Source: Mucilaginibacter defluvii
GTDB taxonomy: Bacteria > Bacteroidota > Bacteroidia > Sphingobacteriales > Sphingobacteriaceae
Length of the DNA stretch: 64,000 nt
Assembly (NCBI RefSeq): GCF_039543225.1
Contig: NZ_BAABJI010000004.1
Span: 124,001 to 188,000, forward strand
Reading direction: 5' to 3'
The notes below the pieces were generated by a model. That model saw nothing but the letters and a program-made list of their open reading frames with translations. It searched no databases and was not told the DNA's origin. Positions 17,858 through 26,598 of the stretch are shown here, in pieces; the stretch's first letter is position 1, and each line of letters begins with the position of its first letter. Both the position numbers and the translations under genes were made by a program.

Positions 17858-19495
17858 TTATGTTTGATATGGGAGTATAACAATAAATTCCGATCCATGG
17901 TTCACTTTACTTTTAACCACAATATCGCCATCCATAAAATTAACCAGTTCCTTACAAAACGCCAAGCCCAGGCCAACGCTACCATTTTGGTTGTATTGGT
18001 TTTCGAGGCGGTAAAATTTCTTAAATATATTACCCAATTCGGCTTTAGGTATACCTATACCCTGATCGGTAAATGTAAATATAACGTTCTTTTTATCGCG
18101 ATAGGCTTTTATTTCCAGCACCTTTTTTTGCGGGTGCGAGTACTTATATGCGTTCTCAATCAAATTTTGGAAAACACTGCCGAGCATCACCGGGTCGGCA
18201 TAAAAATGATCTACGTCAGGCTCAATCTCCAGGCTTATCTTGAAATCATGATATTTGATACTGAAGGTTTCGATGTAACGCTTAATAAAGCTTTCAATTT
18301 CGATACCTTCCTTTTTGGTGGTGATCGACCGGTTCTCGAGCTGTGTAAAGGATAGCAGGCGGTTCATCAGTTCATTTAGTTTATCAGCCTCTTCGTCCAA
18401 TATGCGCCCATAGTGTTTAAGCTGCCTTTCACTCAGCGGGTTTTCGCCACGCAGGTTGGAGCCTGCTATTTTAATAACGCTTACAGGCGTTTTAAACTCG
18501 TGGGTAAAGTTGTTTATAAAATCGTACTGCAGTTTAAACAACTTCATGTTTACATTCAGGTTACGATAGATAAGCCATGCAGTAAGCAGCAAAAAAAAGT
18601 AGATAAGCAACGCGATACCGCCAATAGGCATAAAGCGGCGGTTGATCTCATTATCCAGGTGCGACCTGTCTGACACGAAATAGAGTTTATAATTGGAGAA
18701 AGCGCCGGGCAGTGCCACTTCAGTCACTATTTTGCCCTGCTCAATATACAACGGATCGTAAACCACCGGCTCAACGGTTATTTTCTGATAGAGCTCGCTA
18801 TGCGGATTTTTAACCCGTATAAAAGCCGGATCAAGCAGAAACGTCATCATGTTTTGCTTGAAAAAGGACTGCTGGCTGTTCTTCTGCATCTCCTTGTACA
18901 TTTTGATATCCTGCCGGCGGGGTACGTTCAGGTACGATATCTTATCAGGCTTAACATCATAAAACGTGCGGAACACCTCATTTTGAGAAGGCACGTTCAC
19001 CGTATCAGCACGGTTAATAAACTCGTTCAATCGCCCGGCCATCGCCCTGAAATCGGCCTCATTGGCGGGGCTATAGCGTTCAACACCGTTTACTTTGGGC
19101 CAATTGGGCGTATACTCATAAACGGATTGCACAAATATGCCCAAACGGTTGCGCCTGGCCGGGCGCTTGCCTATGCGTATATCGTAAAATATAATCCGGC
19201 GAACAAAAGCATAATTGGTGAATACCGATGAAGCATAGTTTGCCGCAGAGGATGAATCCAGAAAACCCTGATAAGAAGTTACCTCAGGAATTTTGTTCTG
19301 AAAAAAATCGTTATAAGGCGATATAGTTTGCTCCAGCACATCAATTTTTTTTGAGGCAAACTCGTTCTCTACGTACTTACCAGTGAGGCTATAAGCCGTT
19401 ATAAAGGCAATTACCAGCAAAATAGTTATCAGCACCATGAATATGATGATGAGCGAAAAGTTTTTGCGGTAAAGATTGCGTTGCGCCTTAACCAT
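17858..19495 (-). CDS. Membrane sensor histidine kinase
   Basis: The 545-residue kinase has a membrane helix at about residues 14-36, a periplasmic sensor region of ~250 residues with no domain I recognise, and a second helix near residues 285-310. The kinase core follows: H box NFTHEFKTP with His332, N box FQNLIENAYKYS, G1 DQGIGIPK and G2 GLGLAF. It lacks an obvious HAMP domain. It begins 8 bp after the S9-peptidase-like lipoprotein gene and ends 3 bp before the response regulator gene, so all three should be co-transcribed. Because the periplasmic loop is large and the upstream gene encodes an envelope lipoprotein, direct contact between the two is a reasonable inference. Confidence 0.92.
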   Translation of the reverse strand: MVKAQRNLYRKNFSLIIIFMVLITILLVIAFITAYSLTGKYVENEFASKKIDVLEQTISPYNDFFQNKIPEVTSYQGFLDSSSAANYASSVFTNYAFVRRIIFYDIRIGKRPARRNRLGIFVQSVYEYTPNWPKVNGVERYSPANEADFRAMAGRLNEFINRADTVNVPSQNEVFRTFYDVKPDKISYLNVPRRQDIKMYKEMQKNSQQSFFKQNMMTFLLDPAFIRVKNPHSELYQKITVEPVVYDPLYIEQGKIVTEVALPGAFSNYKLYFVSDRSHLDNEINRRFMPIGGIALLIYFFLLLTAWLIYRNLNVNMKLFKLQYDFINNFTHEFKTPVSVIKIAGSNLRGENPLSERQLKHYGRILDEEADKLNELMNRLLSFTQLENRSITTKKEGIEIESFIKRYIETFSIKYHDFKISLEIEPDVDHFYADPVMLGSVFQNLIENAYKYSHPQKKVLEIKAYRDKKNVIFTFTDQGIGIPKAELGNIFKKFYRLENQYNQNGSVGLGLAFCKELVNFMDGDIVVKSKVNHGSEFIVILPYQT

Positions 19496-19503
19496 AACCC
19501 GGC

Positions 19504-21402
19504 TTAATTTTTAGCCGATAAGTAGGCTTCGAGAAATTTCTCCATCTCGGTATACATCAAGATACGGTTAGCCTCGTTACGAAAGAACGATCGTTCATCA
19601 TTTTTGAGGATGTAATTCACCGGCACCTTCTTTTTGCGCAGCTCGAGCACAAACTGGTTTAGCTCCGTGATGTTAGCCCGTATATCCTTACCGCCCTGCA
19701 AAATCATGATCGGTACCTTTATTTTATCCGTGTGAAAAACCGGCGATATAGCCCGCAGATGTTCGGCATCTGTTTCGGGGTTACCCACCATCTCATAGGT
19801 CATTTTAAGATATGGCTTAAAAAACGGCGGCGCATCCTTTATAAAGGTAAAAAAGTTTATTAGTCCGTTTTGTACGATGGCGCACTTATACATTCCAGGA
19901 TTGAACGAAACGCCATAGAGTGCTGAAAAGCCACCAAAGCCACTGCCATATATAGCTATACGCTTCGGATCAGCAATTTTTTGGTCAATCAGCCATTTAA
20001 CGCCATCCGTAATATCATCCTGAATTTTGCCACCCACCTGTTTAAAGCCTGCGTTACGGAAGGCCTTGCCGTACCCGGCAGATCCACGGTAATTCATTTG
20101 CAATACCGCGTAACCCCTGTTGGCCAAAAACTGTACTTCGGCATTGTACCCCCAGTTGCTGCGTGCCCAGGGCCCACCATGCGGCATCACTACCACCGGC
20201 AGGTTTTTGCCATCGCTGCCCAAAGGCAAGGTAAGGTAACCGTTTATCTCCAGCCCGTCCGCAGCTTTGTAGGATACCGGTTTCATTTCTGACATTTGAG
20301 CGGCGCGTATACTCGAGTTGGTTTCGCCAAGGCGGGTAAGCTTAGCGCTTTTGTAGTCGTACAAGTAATATGAGCCGGGATCGCGGTCAGAATAAGTGTA
20401 AACAATAAACTTTTTTTCGGCACTGTCGCGATCAATTATGCGAGTTTCGTTACCGGCAAAATTGCTGCTTATACGGTCATATAATGCTTTTACACTGTCA
20501 TTAAAGAAGTGCTTTTGGGGTTTCGACCCATCCCAGGCGGCAAAATCCATGCGGTGTTTATCCTTAAAATACTCCACATACATAATATCCGCATCATCTT
20601 GCTTAAATATTACGGCAAGTTGTTTACCTGTTTGTGCGTCTATTTTCACCAGCGCCATTTTATCCTGCGAGAGGTTGGATAAGGCATAAAAGTTTTCGCT
20701 ATCGCGCGTTAAAGCTATTGGCCTTATCGCGTCCCTGAAATTGCTCACAATAACGGGCTTAAAAGGCGTTTGCTCATTAGGGCGGTATAAAACAGTGGTA
20801 TTAACACCGTCGGATGCGCGGGCTAACAAAATCTTACCGTCGGTATCGGTAATCCAATCGGTTATATCGCCGGGGTTAGTAATATACAGCTCCAGCGCCC
20901 CCGTACGGATGTTTAAATGGTACACATCAAATATACCTTCGTCGCGTTTGTTAAGGCTTACGGTAAGCACATCCGGACTTGTACGGCTGCGGTTGAGCAG
21001 TCTGAACTTTACCTTATGCCCTGAAAATATGGGGCGGGTTTTAAAGGTGTTTACATCAAGCGCAAACATTTTCAGGCTATCGGCAGCTACCATGTCCCGG
21101 CTGTATACGATCTGATTATTATAGGTCCAGAAATAATCGGTTACCGGATAATCACTGAATTCGGTAACCATGCGGCCTTTTCCGTCAACAAGCGATTGTA
21201 CAAACAAATTCTGCTTGCTGTTATGCGATTTTAAGTACGATATGTATTTGCCATCCGGCGATATCCGGAAGAAAGACCGGTCGGGCGTTTTGAAAAAATC
21301 AAGTACAGGTATTTTATCCGGCGATTTTTCGGTACATGAAATCCCGCCGGCAAGTATCAGCAAAAAAAATAATAAGCGCCAAACACGCAACATTACACTC
21401 AT
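19504..21402 (-). CDS. S9 (prolyl oligopeptidase)-family lipoprotein, probably catalytically inactive
   Basis: The 632-residue protein has a lipoprotein signal (lipobox GGISC), a beta-propeller region to ~residue 370 and an S9-type alpha/beta hydrolase domain after it (PVVVMPHGGPWAR, LQMNYRGSAGYGK, DDITDGVKWLIDQ). At the nucleophile elbow, where active members read G-x-S-x-G-G, this one reads G486-S-G488-F-G-G, so the nucleophile position is Gly. The acid is kept (Asp573 in QGGKD). The position of the catalytic His in the usual NExHGF segment is Arg604 (NDERSF). Both changes are clear in the nucleotide sequence and there is no frameshift. I infer a pseudo-peptidase with a binding or sensing role; it is the first gene of an operon with a histidine kinase and a response regulator. 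Confidence 0.9.
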   Translation of the reverse strand: MSVMLRVWRLLFFLLILAGGISCTEKSPDKIPVLDFFKTPDRSFFRISPDGKYISYLKSHNSKQNLFVQSLVDGKGRMVTEFSDYPVTDYFWTYNNQIVYSRDMVAADSLKMFALDVNTFKTRPIFSGHKVKFRLLNRSRTSPDVLTVSLNKRDEGIFDVYHLNIRTGALELYITNPGDITDWITDTDGKILLARASDGVNTTVLYRPNEQTPFKPVIVSNFRDAIRPIALTRDSENFYALSNLSQDKMALVKIDAQTGKQLAVIFKQDDADIMYVEYFKDKHRMDFAAWDGSKPQKHFFNDSVKALYDRISSNFAGNETRIIDRDSAEKKFIVYTYSDRDPGSYYLYDYKSAKLTRLGETNSSIRAAQMSEMKPVSYKAADGLEINGYLTLPLGSDGKNLPVVVMPHGGPWARSNWGYNAEVQFLANRGYAVLQMNYRGSAGYGKAFRNAGFKQVGGKIQDDITDGVKWLIDQKIADPKRIAIYGSGFGGFSALYGVSFNPGMYKCAIVQNGLINFFTFIKDAPPFFKPYLKMTYEMVGNPETDAEHLRAISPVFHTDKIKVPIMILQGGKDIRANITELNQFVLELRKKKVPVNYILKNDERSFFRNEANRILMYTEMEKFLEAYLSAKN

Positions 21403-21536
21403 CAGGCCCAGTTATAAAATGTTAAATTAAAGTATTTTAAAATTATCTGTTCAAAATGTCACCACAATTTTACCCTGGCTAACATAAATCAATGAAGCAC
21501 TGCGTTTAATGTTTGAAAAAGGTATTTTTGAAAATC

Positions 21537-23345
21537 ATGTATAAGCTGCGCGCCCTACTATTTATTGCCTTCGCTCTGTGTTGCAGCTATAGCCTGTACG
21601 CGCAGAACAGCGAGTTACGCCTGGCGCAGCAATACAGCGCCAACGGCGAACTGCAAAAGGCCTCCGAGATCTACCAAAAACTTTATAAGCAGGAGAACGA
21701 AGCCTACTATCCTTTTTATGTAACCAACCTCATCGCCCTGAAGAATTTTGATGAGGCGGAAAGCATCACTAAAAAGATGATCAAAAAGTTTCCGGATGAA
21801 AGTGAATACACCCTGAAACTCGCTACCATTTATTCACTTAAAGGCGATAATGATAAAGCTAACACCATTTACAATGCCATGATTGATAAGCTGCCCGCTG
21901 AACCGGGCGCCGTATCTATACTCGGGATGCAGCTTTACCAGGGTGGCAATATGGACCATGCTATAAAGGCATTTAAACACGGCCGCAAACTGCTTAATAA
22001 TAACACCGCATTTGCTAACGAGCTTATCGCGTTATACCGTTATAATCGTGACAAGGCATCACTTACAGAGGAATATCTTAATTACCTGCCGCAAAACCCG
22101 GGCTATATTAATCAGGCTAAAAATACGCTCTCGGCACTTTTTGAGGACGCAGATTATGATGTTTTAAAAACCGCTTTGTTTAAGCGCATACAAAAATATC
22201 CGGATCTGGCGGTGTATACCCAGCTGCTAACCTGGCTTCTGTTACAACAAAAGGAGTATGACCAGGCTATCAATCAGGCCATTGCCCTTAACCGCCGCGG
22301 CAATACCGATGGCGAAGATATAATTGAACTATGCCGCATACTGGTTGAAAATAAGGCTTATGATGAGGCCATACGCGGATATGAATACATTGCAGGGAAA
22401 GGACAAGCCGACCCTTGGTTTATCACAGCCAAAATTGAGCTTACCGACGCCAAGAGCCAAAAGATAACATCAGGCGTGTACACTGCCGCCGACCTGACCA
22501 GCCTGGAGCAGGATTATAAGGACCTGCTTAAGCAGTTTGGGCAATCGCCGGCGACGGTGTTTGCCATTAAAAGACTGGCCAACCTACAGGCGTTTAAGCT
22601 GCACAAATTGCAGGATGCGCAACAGCTATTGCAGCAGGCTGTTTCATTACCCGGCTTAAAGCCGCAGACTTTGGCGGCTTGCAAGCTTGATCTGGGTGAC
22701 ATGTACCTCCTTAATGGCAGGCCCTGGGATGCTACCCTGCTTTACAGCCAGGTTGAAAAGGACAAGCCCGACAGCGAAACCGAGCAGGATGCCAAGCTAC
22801 GCAACGCCAAACTGGCCTACTATACCGGCGACCTTGAATACGCCAAAGGGCAGCTGGGCATATTAAAAGCGGCTACATCAAAACTTATAGCTAATGACGC
22901 GCTTAACCTGCAATTACTGATTACCGATTATTTAACCGGCGACAGCACCGGTGCCGCGCTTAAAATGTATGCTCGAGCGGATATGTACATCTTTGCTAAT
23001 GAGCCTGAAAAAGCCATGCGTACGCTGGATAGTATTGACACGAAATATCCGGGCAACACGCTTACCGATGATATACTGATGGCTAAAGCGCGAATTTTGA
23101 TCGGTAAAAAGGATTACGCCGGTGCAAGCACTAACCTTAAAACTATTGTTGACACCCATTCAACCAGCCTTTGGGCCGATGATGCCGTGTTTATGCTGGG
23201 TGATCTGTATGAAAACAATTTGAATAATAAAGAACTGGCGAAAACCTATTACCAGAAAATAATAACCGACTATCCCGGCAGCCTTTGGCTCAATGAGGCC
23301 CGTAACCGATTCAGGGTGTTGCGGGGCGATAATCAGGGCACCTGA
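21537..23345 (+). CDS. Exported tetratricopeptide-repeat protein
   Basis: The 602-residue protein starts at the ATG at 21537 (an in-frame TTG at 21513 precedes it), with a signal peptide ending SLYAQ. The remainder is helical with many TPR-like units, for example NGELQKASEIYQKLYKQ, GDNDKANTIYNAMIDKLP, GGNMDHAIKAFKHG and near the end YENNLNNKELAKTYYQKIITDYPGS. Such periplasmic TPR proteins act as scaffolds for envelope complexes. No partner is evident. It is divergent from the pseudo-peptidase operon with 134 bp between, and precedes a DUF4286 gene that has its own promoter-like box. Confidence 0.82.
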   Translation: MYKLRALLFIAFALCCSYSLYAQNSELRLAQQYSANGELQKASEIYQKLYKQENEAYYPFYVTNLIALKNFDEAESITKKMIKKFPDESEYTLKLATIYSLKGDNDKANTIYNAMIDKLPAEPGAVSILGMQLYQGGNMDHAIKAFKHGRKLLNNNTAFANELIALYRYNRDKASLTEEYLNYLPQNPGYINQAKNTLSALFEDADYDVLKTALFKRIQKYPDLAVYTQLLTWLLLQQKEYDQAINQAIALNRRGNTDGEDIIELCRILVENKAYDEAIRGYEYIAGKGQADPWFITAKIELTDAKSQKITSGVYTAADLTSLEQDYKDLLKQFGQSPATVFAIKRLANLQAFKLHKLQDAQQLLQQAVSLPGLKPQTLAACKLDLGDMYLLNGRPWDATLLYSQVEKDKPDSETEQDAKLRNAKLAYYTGDLEYAKGQLGILKAATSKLIANDALNLQLLITDYLTGDSTGAALKMYARADMYIFANEPEKAMRTLDSIDTKYPGNTLTDDILMAKARILIGKKDYAGASTNLKTIVDTHSTSLWADDAVFMLGDLYENNLNNKELAKTYYQKIITDYPGSLWLNEARNRFRVLRGDNQGT

Positions 23346-23361
23346 TATTTTTGTATTTTTG
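23346..23361 (+). promoter_or_regulatory. Two overlapping-spaced -7 boxes upstream of the DUF4286 gene
   Basis: TATTTTTG occurs twice in a row, at 23346-23353 and 23354-23361. Both match TAnnTTTG. They begin at the last base of the TPR gene's stop region and end 12 and 4 bases before the ATG at 23366, implying a nearly leaderless transcript. Confidence 0.4.
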
Positions 23362-23365
23362 CGTT

Positions 23366-23677
23366 ATGATAATTTACAACGAGACCGTAATAGTGGAAGA
23401 AGGTACGCATACCGCATGGCTTGCCTGGTTGCAGCAAACCCAGTTGCCGGCTATTATGGCAACCGGCCACTTTAAACAATATAATATTTTAAACGTGATG
23501 GACTCACCTAACGAGGGCATTACCTATTGTGTACAATACCATGCCGATAAGCTGGAAGATGTAGAGGCTTATTTTAACAACCACCTTGATAACTTTCAGG
23601 CGCAGCAACAGCAACGGTTCGAGAATAAGCTTGTAATGTTTAGCACGCTGATGCAAACCGTGCCGACTATCTATTAA
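23366..23677 (+). CDS. DUF4286 family protein
   Basis: The 103-residue cytosolic protein matches the small DUF4286 family: IIYNETVIVEEG, WLAWLQQTQLPAIMATG, and a C-terminal RFENKLVMFSTLMQTVP. These ferredoxin-like-fold proteins are common in Bacteroidota and of unknown function. The ATG at 23366 is preferred over a TTG at 23351, and the family normally begins MIIYN. It lies 20 bp after the TPR gene. Confidence 0.8.
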   Translation: MIIYNETVIVEEGTHTAWLAWLQQTQLPAIMATGHFKQYNILNVMDSPNEGITYCVQYHADKLEDVEAYFNNHLDNFQAQQQQRFENKLVMFSTLMQTVPTIY

Positions 23678-23749
23678 CAAACTCTTCCTATTTTTATTGC
23701 TTTCAATTCAATTTGCCATTGCCAAGCACGGTTTAAAATAATCAAGAGA

Positions 23750-24082
23750 TTGAGGTTTGATATAAAAAATTTAAAGAAAATCATTGCAGTGATATTATTT
23801 TTAATAATATGCTGCTGGATGGCTTACCAGTCTGTACAACAAACTTTACTAAATAAAAGATTGCGGTCTGAAAATAATAAAATAAGAGCGGTTGTCACAA
23901 ATCGGTATAAAGTTGGTGCAAAAGGCGCAACAGAGCTAAATTACACCTTTAAATTAAACGGGAAATTTTATAAGGGGCACGCGTATAATGAAAGTGCTAA
24001 TGTTGGAGATAGCCTTGATATACTATATTTGAGTGACAATCCGAATCTTAATAAATCTTATAAATGTATCCATGAGAAATGA
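23750..24082 (+). CDS. Small membrane-anchored protein, function unknown, AT-rich
   Basis: The 110-residue product has one N-terminal membrane helix (IIAVILFLIICCWMAYQ) followed by a beta-rich exported part with AVVTNRYKVGAKGATELNYTFKLNGKFYKGHAY. This resembles DUF3592-like single-domain envelope proteins but the match is weak. The only start is a TTG at 23750. The gene is AT-rich compared with its neighbours, and a hairpin shared with the convergent OmpA gene lies after it. It could be a recent arrival; existence as a gene is likely but not certain. Confidence 0.5.
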   Translation: MRFDIKNLKKIIAVILFLIICCWMAYQSVQQTLLNKRLRSENNKIRAVVTNRYKVGAKGATELNYTFKLNGKFYKGHAYNESANVGDSLDILYLSDNPNLNKSYKCIHEK

Positions 24083-24151
24083 CATGGCCAGTGCTGCTGC
24101 GACATAAAGCAAGCAAATAGATTTTGCCGAGTACGTACATGTTTTATAAAC

Positions 24152-24188
24152 AAGAAAGGGATCGTTATTTTAAAACGATCCCTTTCTT
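24152..24188 (-). terminator. Hairpin between convergent genes (terminator of the OmpA-like gene)
   Basis: A perfect 15-bp inverted repeat (24152-24166 and 24174-24188, loop of seven bases) lies 13 bp after the stop of the OmpA-like gene on the reverse strand. The stem ends in a TTTCTT tract for transcripts from either side, so it may stop both. Confidence 0.7.
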
Positions 24189-24201
24189 TATCAGCATGAT
24201 G

Positions 24202-25011
24202 TTATTTGTTGTTGATCAGGTTGTACAGTTCGTCCAGTTTTGGGGTAAGTACAATTTCAATACGCCTGTTTTTCGCCAGCGCTTCAGGTGTATTTCCCGG
24301 ATCTATCGGCTGAAATTCACCTTTACCGGTGGCCGTTATACGTGCAGGATCAATGTGTTGCTCCTCGGTTAAGAAACGGCTTACCGAGGTAGCGCGCAGT
24401 ACACTTAAATCCCAGTTATCCTTTATCTGCCCGAGGTTTTTAATACGCTTGTTATCCGTATGCCCTTCAACAGATATATTGATATCAGCCTCTTTATTTA
24501 ACACGGCTGCCAGTTGCGTGAGCGCCTGCTTACCTTTTTCGTCAATAACAATACTACCTGATGGAAATAATAGTTTATCGGTTAGTGATACGTATACTTT
24601 TCCGTTACGTATATCAACGCTCAAGCCGCTTTGCTGGAAGCCCAGCAGCGCTTTTTGAAGTTTATTTTTAAGCGCATTGGTCGCCTCGTCGCGCTTGCGT
24701 AAAATCTCTTCAACCTCTTTTAGCCGTGCTTCACGCTTTTGCAGATCGCTTGATAATTGGTTTACCTTGCTTGAGCTCGCGGTGTAATTGTTATTAAGTG
24801 TTTTGTAATTTCCGTTAAGCTCGGCCAGTTCACGGCTTAGCCTGGTTGAATCGCCTTTAAGACGCGACAGTTCCTCTTCCAGCGTTTCTGACCGGCGGGT
24901 AAGCGAGTCAATCTGCGCCAGCATGGCTTTATGCTTTTTAGGCGATAACACCACGCACGACTGTATGGCCAGCGCGGCAAATAAAAGAGCGAAAAGGTAC
25001 TTTATCTTCAT
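24202..25011 (-). CDS. OmpA-family peptidoglycan-associated lipoprotein
   Basis: The 269-residue protein is a lipoprotein (lipobox AIQSC). Residues ~30-120 form a long coiled coil (LTRRSETLEEELSRLKGD, LSSDLQKREARLKEVEEIL). The C-terminal ~130 residues are an OmpA domain: NISVEGHTDN, LSVLRATSVSRFL, ARITATGKGE and KNRRIEIVL are diagnostic. It should be anchored in the outer membrane and bind peptidoglycan. It is 3 bp after the DUF2461 gene and probably co-transcribed with it. Confidence 0.9.
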   Translation of the reverse strand: MKIKYLFALLFAALAIQSCVVLSPKKHKAMLAQIDSLTRRSETLEEELSRLKGDSTRLSRELAELNGNYKTLNNNYTASSSKVNQLSSDLQKREARLKEVEEILRKRDEATNALKNKLQKALLGFQQSGLSVDIRNGKVYVSLTDKLLFPSGSIVIDEKGKQALTQLAAVLNKEADINISVEGHTDNKRIKNLGQIKDNWDLSVLRATSVSRFLTEEQHIDPARITATGKGEFQPIDPGNTPEALAKNRRIEIVLTPKLDELYNLINNK

Positions 25012-25014
25012 AGT

Positions 25015-25680
25015 TTAAACAATTGCATTATTCAGAAACACATTTAGCGGATAAATATGGCTGCATAGTGATACCGTTTTGGCAACAATATCCTTCTTCT
25101 GCACTTCACTGTCGGTAAGTTTACGCCAGGCTACAAAACTTTTGAGTTTTAACAGCTCGATATTCTCATTATCAGCGGCGTAATCGCGCGGGTTGGTCTT
25201 GAGCTTTTCCTGGTCGCGAAAATTGCCAAACAGCTCAGCGAATTCCGGCGCATCCACTATATCTTTTAACTCCTGCGCATTGTAATCTATCTCCTGCCGT
25301 ATAGCCTTTAAATGATTTCCCTCAGGCATCCAGTAGCCCCCCGCAATAAAAGAATTTCCCGGTTCTATCTGTATATAATACTCCGACCCACGGCTACCGT
25401 TAGGATGCTGGCGCGGAATAGTTATGCCAAAATTCTTTTTATAAGGTGTTTTGTCGGGACTGAAACGAACATCTCGGTAGATCCTTAAAACGCACTTTTT
25501 AGGATCGACATCTGTGTTAATATCACGGTCTGTTTTAGCTACCTCTTTAATAACGGCGGCAGCAAATTCTATCACATTCTCCCGTGCCTGGTCATGACGG
25601 GCCTTGTTGGCTATAAACCAGTCGCGGTTGTTGTTTTGGGCGAGTTCCTTTAAAAAATCAAGCGTTTCCTTTTTTATCAT
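25015..25680 (-). CDS. DUF2461 domain protein
   Basis: The 221-residue protein fits the DUF2461/TIGR02453 family: DFLKELAQNNNRDWF at the start, then RIYRDVRFSPDKTPYK and a central GGYWMPEG segment are the family hallmarks. It is cytosolic with no signal. Function is unknown across the family. It sits just upstream of the OmpA-like gene with 3 bp between them. Confidence 0.88.
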   Translation of the reverse strand: MIKKETLDFLKELAQNNNRDWFIANKARHDQARENVIEFAAAVIKEVAKTDRDINTDVDPKKCVLRIYRDVRFSPDKTPYKKNFGITIPRQHPNGSRGSEYYIQIEPGNSFIAGGYWMPEGNHLKAIRQEIDYNAQELKDIVDAPEFAELFGNFRDQEKLKTNPRDYAADNENIELLKLKSFVAWRKLTDSEVQKKDIVAKTVSLCSHIYPLNVFLNNAIV

Positions 25681-25725
25681 AGGTAGTATTAAGGGCTGAC
25701 CGCTTGCAGTAAGAGGGCAGATTTT

Positions 25726-26004
25726 TTAATTAAGATGCAGCTTTTCGTTTCGCATGTTCAGCTCCACGCTTTCTTTACGGCGATATTTTTTGTACCAGAT
25801 GTAACCGCCTATAGCCGCTGCAATATAAGGCATTGCTAAAAGATATAATATACCATTGTTAAGGCCGGCAGTTTCGTTACCGCCGTTTTGCGCATCAGAC
25901 TCAACCGTGGCCGAACACATAGCACATTGCGCCATTACAACATCAGTGCTTAGCAGTACTAAACCGGCAGCCAGTGCAACAAAAAACAATTTAAAAGCCT
26001 TCAT
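25726..26004 (-). CDS. Small CxxC membrane protein at the end of the oxidase cluster
   Basis: The 92-residue protein has a signal peptide or first helix (FKLFFVALAAGLVLLS), then QCAMCSATVES with a C-x-x-C pair, a second helix (ILYLLAMPYIAAAIGGYIWY) and a basic tail. It is in line with, and 14 bp after, the DUF420 gene. The Cys pair on the outer face, beside a SCO copper chaperone and oxidase genes, suggests a role in copper handling or oxidase assembly; this is inference from position. The family recurs in Bacteroidota but I cannot give it a name. Confidence 0.65.
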   Translation of the reverse strand: MKAFKLFFVALAAGLVLLSTDVVMAQCAMCSATVESDAQNGGNETAGLNNGILYLLAMPYIAAAIGGYIWYKKYRRKESVELNMRNEKLHLN

Positions 26005-26008
26005 ATAA

Positions 26009-26016
26009 CAAAGTTA
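26009..26016 (-). promoter_or_regulatory. Putative -7 box for the small CxxC protein
   Basis: The reverse strand reads TAACTTTG, a match to TAnnTTTG, ending 4 bases before the ATG at 26004. It could give an internal leaderless transcript within the oxidase accessory operon. Confidence 0.3.
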
Positions 26017-26017
26017 A

Positions 26018-26590
26018 CTAAAAATGATAATACGGAGATATCATCAAATAAACAACTACGCCGGTTATGGTTACGTAAAGCCATATCGGGAAGGTCCAGC
26101 GCACCAGTTTACGGTGCTTTTCAACTTGCATTTGCAGGCCTCGATAAAAACTCAACAGTATTAACGGCAACACCCCTGCGGCAAGTATAATATGGCTACC
26201 TAAAATTACATAGTAAACGTAACGTATACTTCCGGCCTGTGCCTTTTCCGCATCTGATACCAAATGATCACCATTCAAATCGCCAAAATTAGTTTCGGGC
26301 GCCAGGTAATGAAATAGTATGTAAGAAATCAGGAATAATGATGATAAGCAAAACGCGGCAATGTTAACACGCTTGTGCATGGCAATATTACCCTGCTTAA
26401 TAAAGTATAGCGATACCAGCAACAGCACAGAACAGGTACCGTTAAATATGGCGTTCAGCTTGGGTAAAAAGTAAGTGAATGATGGCAGCTGGGCTGGTGC
26501 AGGTATTATTTTACGGTTGAGGATGATAACCACCAACAGCACAAAAACCGATACAGCGGCTACAAAACGGAATATAAACTTATCACTCAT
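26018..26590 (-). CDS. DUF420 family membrane protein (oxidase assembly)
   Basis: The 190-residue protein has four to five membrane helices. Conserved family features are PSFTYFLPKLNAIFNG near the N-terminus and SFYRGLQMQVEKHRKLVRWTFPIW near the C-terminus. DUF420 proteins (CtaM/YozB-like) are linked to maturation of haem-copper oxidases. The ATG at 26590 is preferred over a TTG at 26602, which would overlap the SCO gene. It lies between the SCO gene and the small CxxC protein. Confidence 0.85.
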   Translation of the reverse strand: MSDKFIFRFVAAVSVFVLLVVIILNRKIIPAPAQLPSFTYFLPKLNAIFNGTCSVLLLVSLYFIKQGNIAMHKRVNIAAFCLSSLFLISYILFHYLAPETNFGDLNGDHLVSDAEKAQAGSIRYVYYVILGSHIILAAGVLPLILLSFYRGLQMQVEKHRKLVRWTFPIWLYVTITGVVVYLMISPYYHF

Positions 26591-26598
26591 TATTAAAA

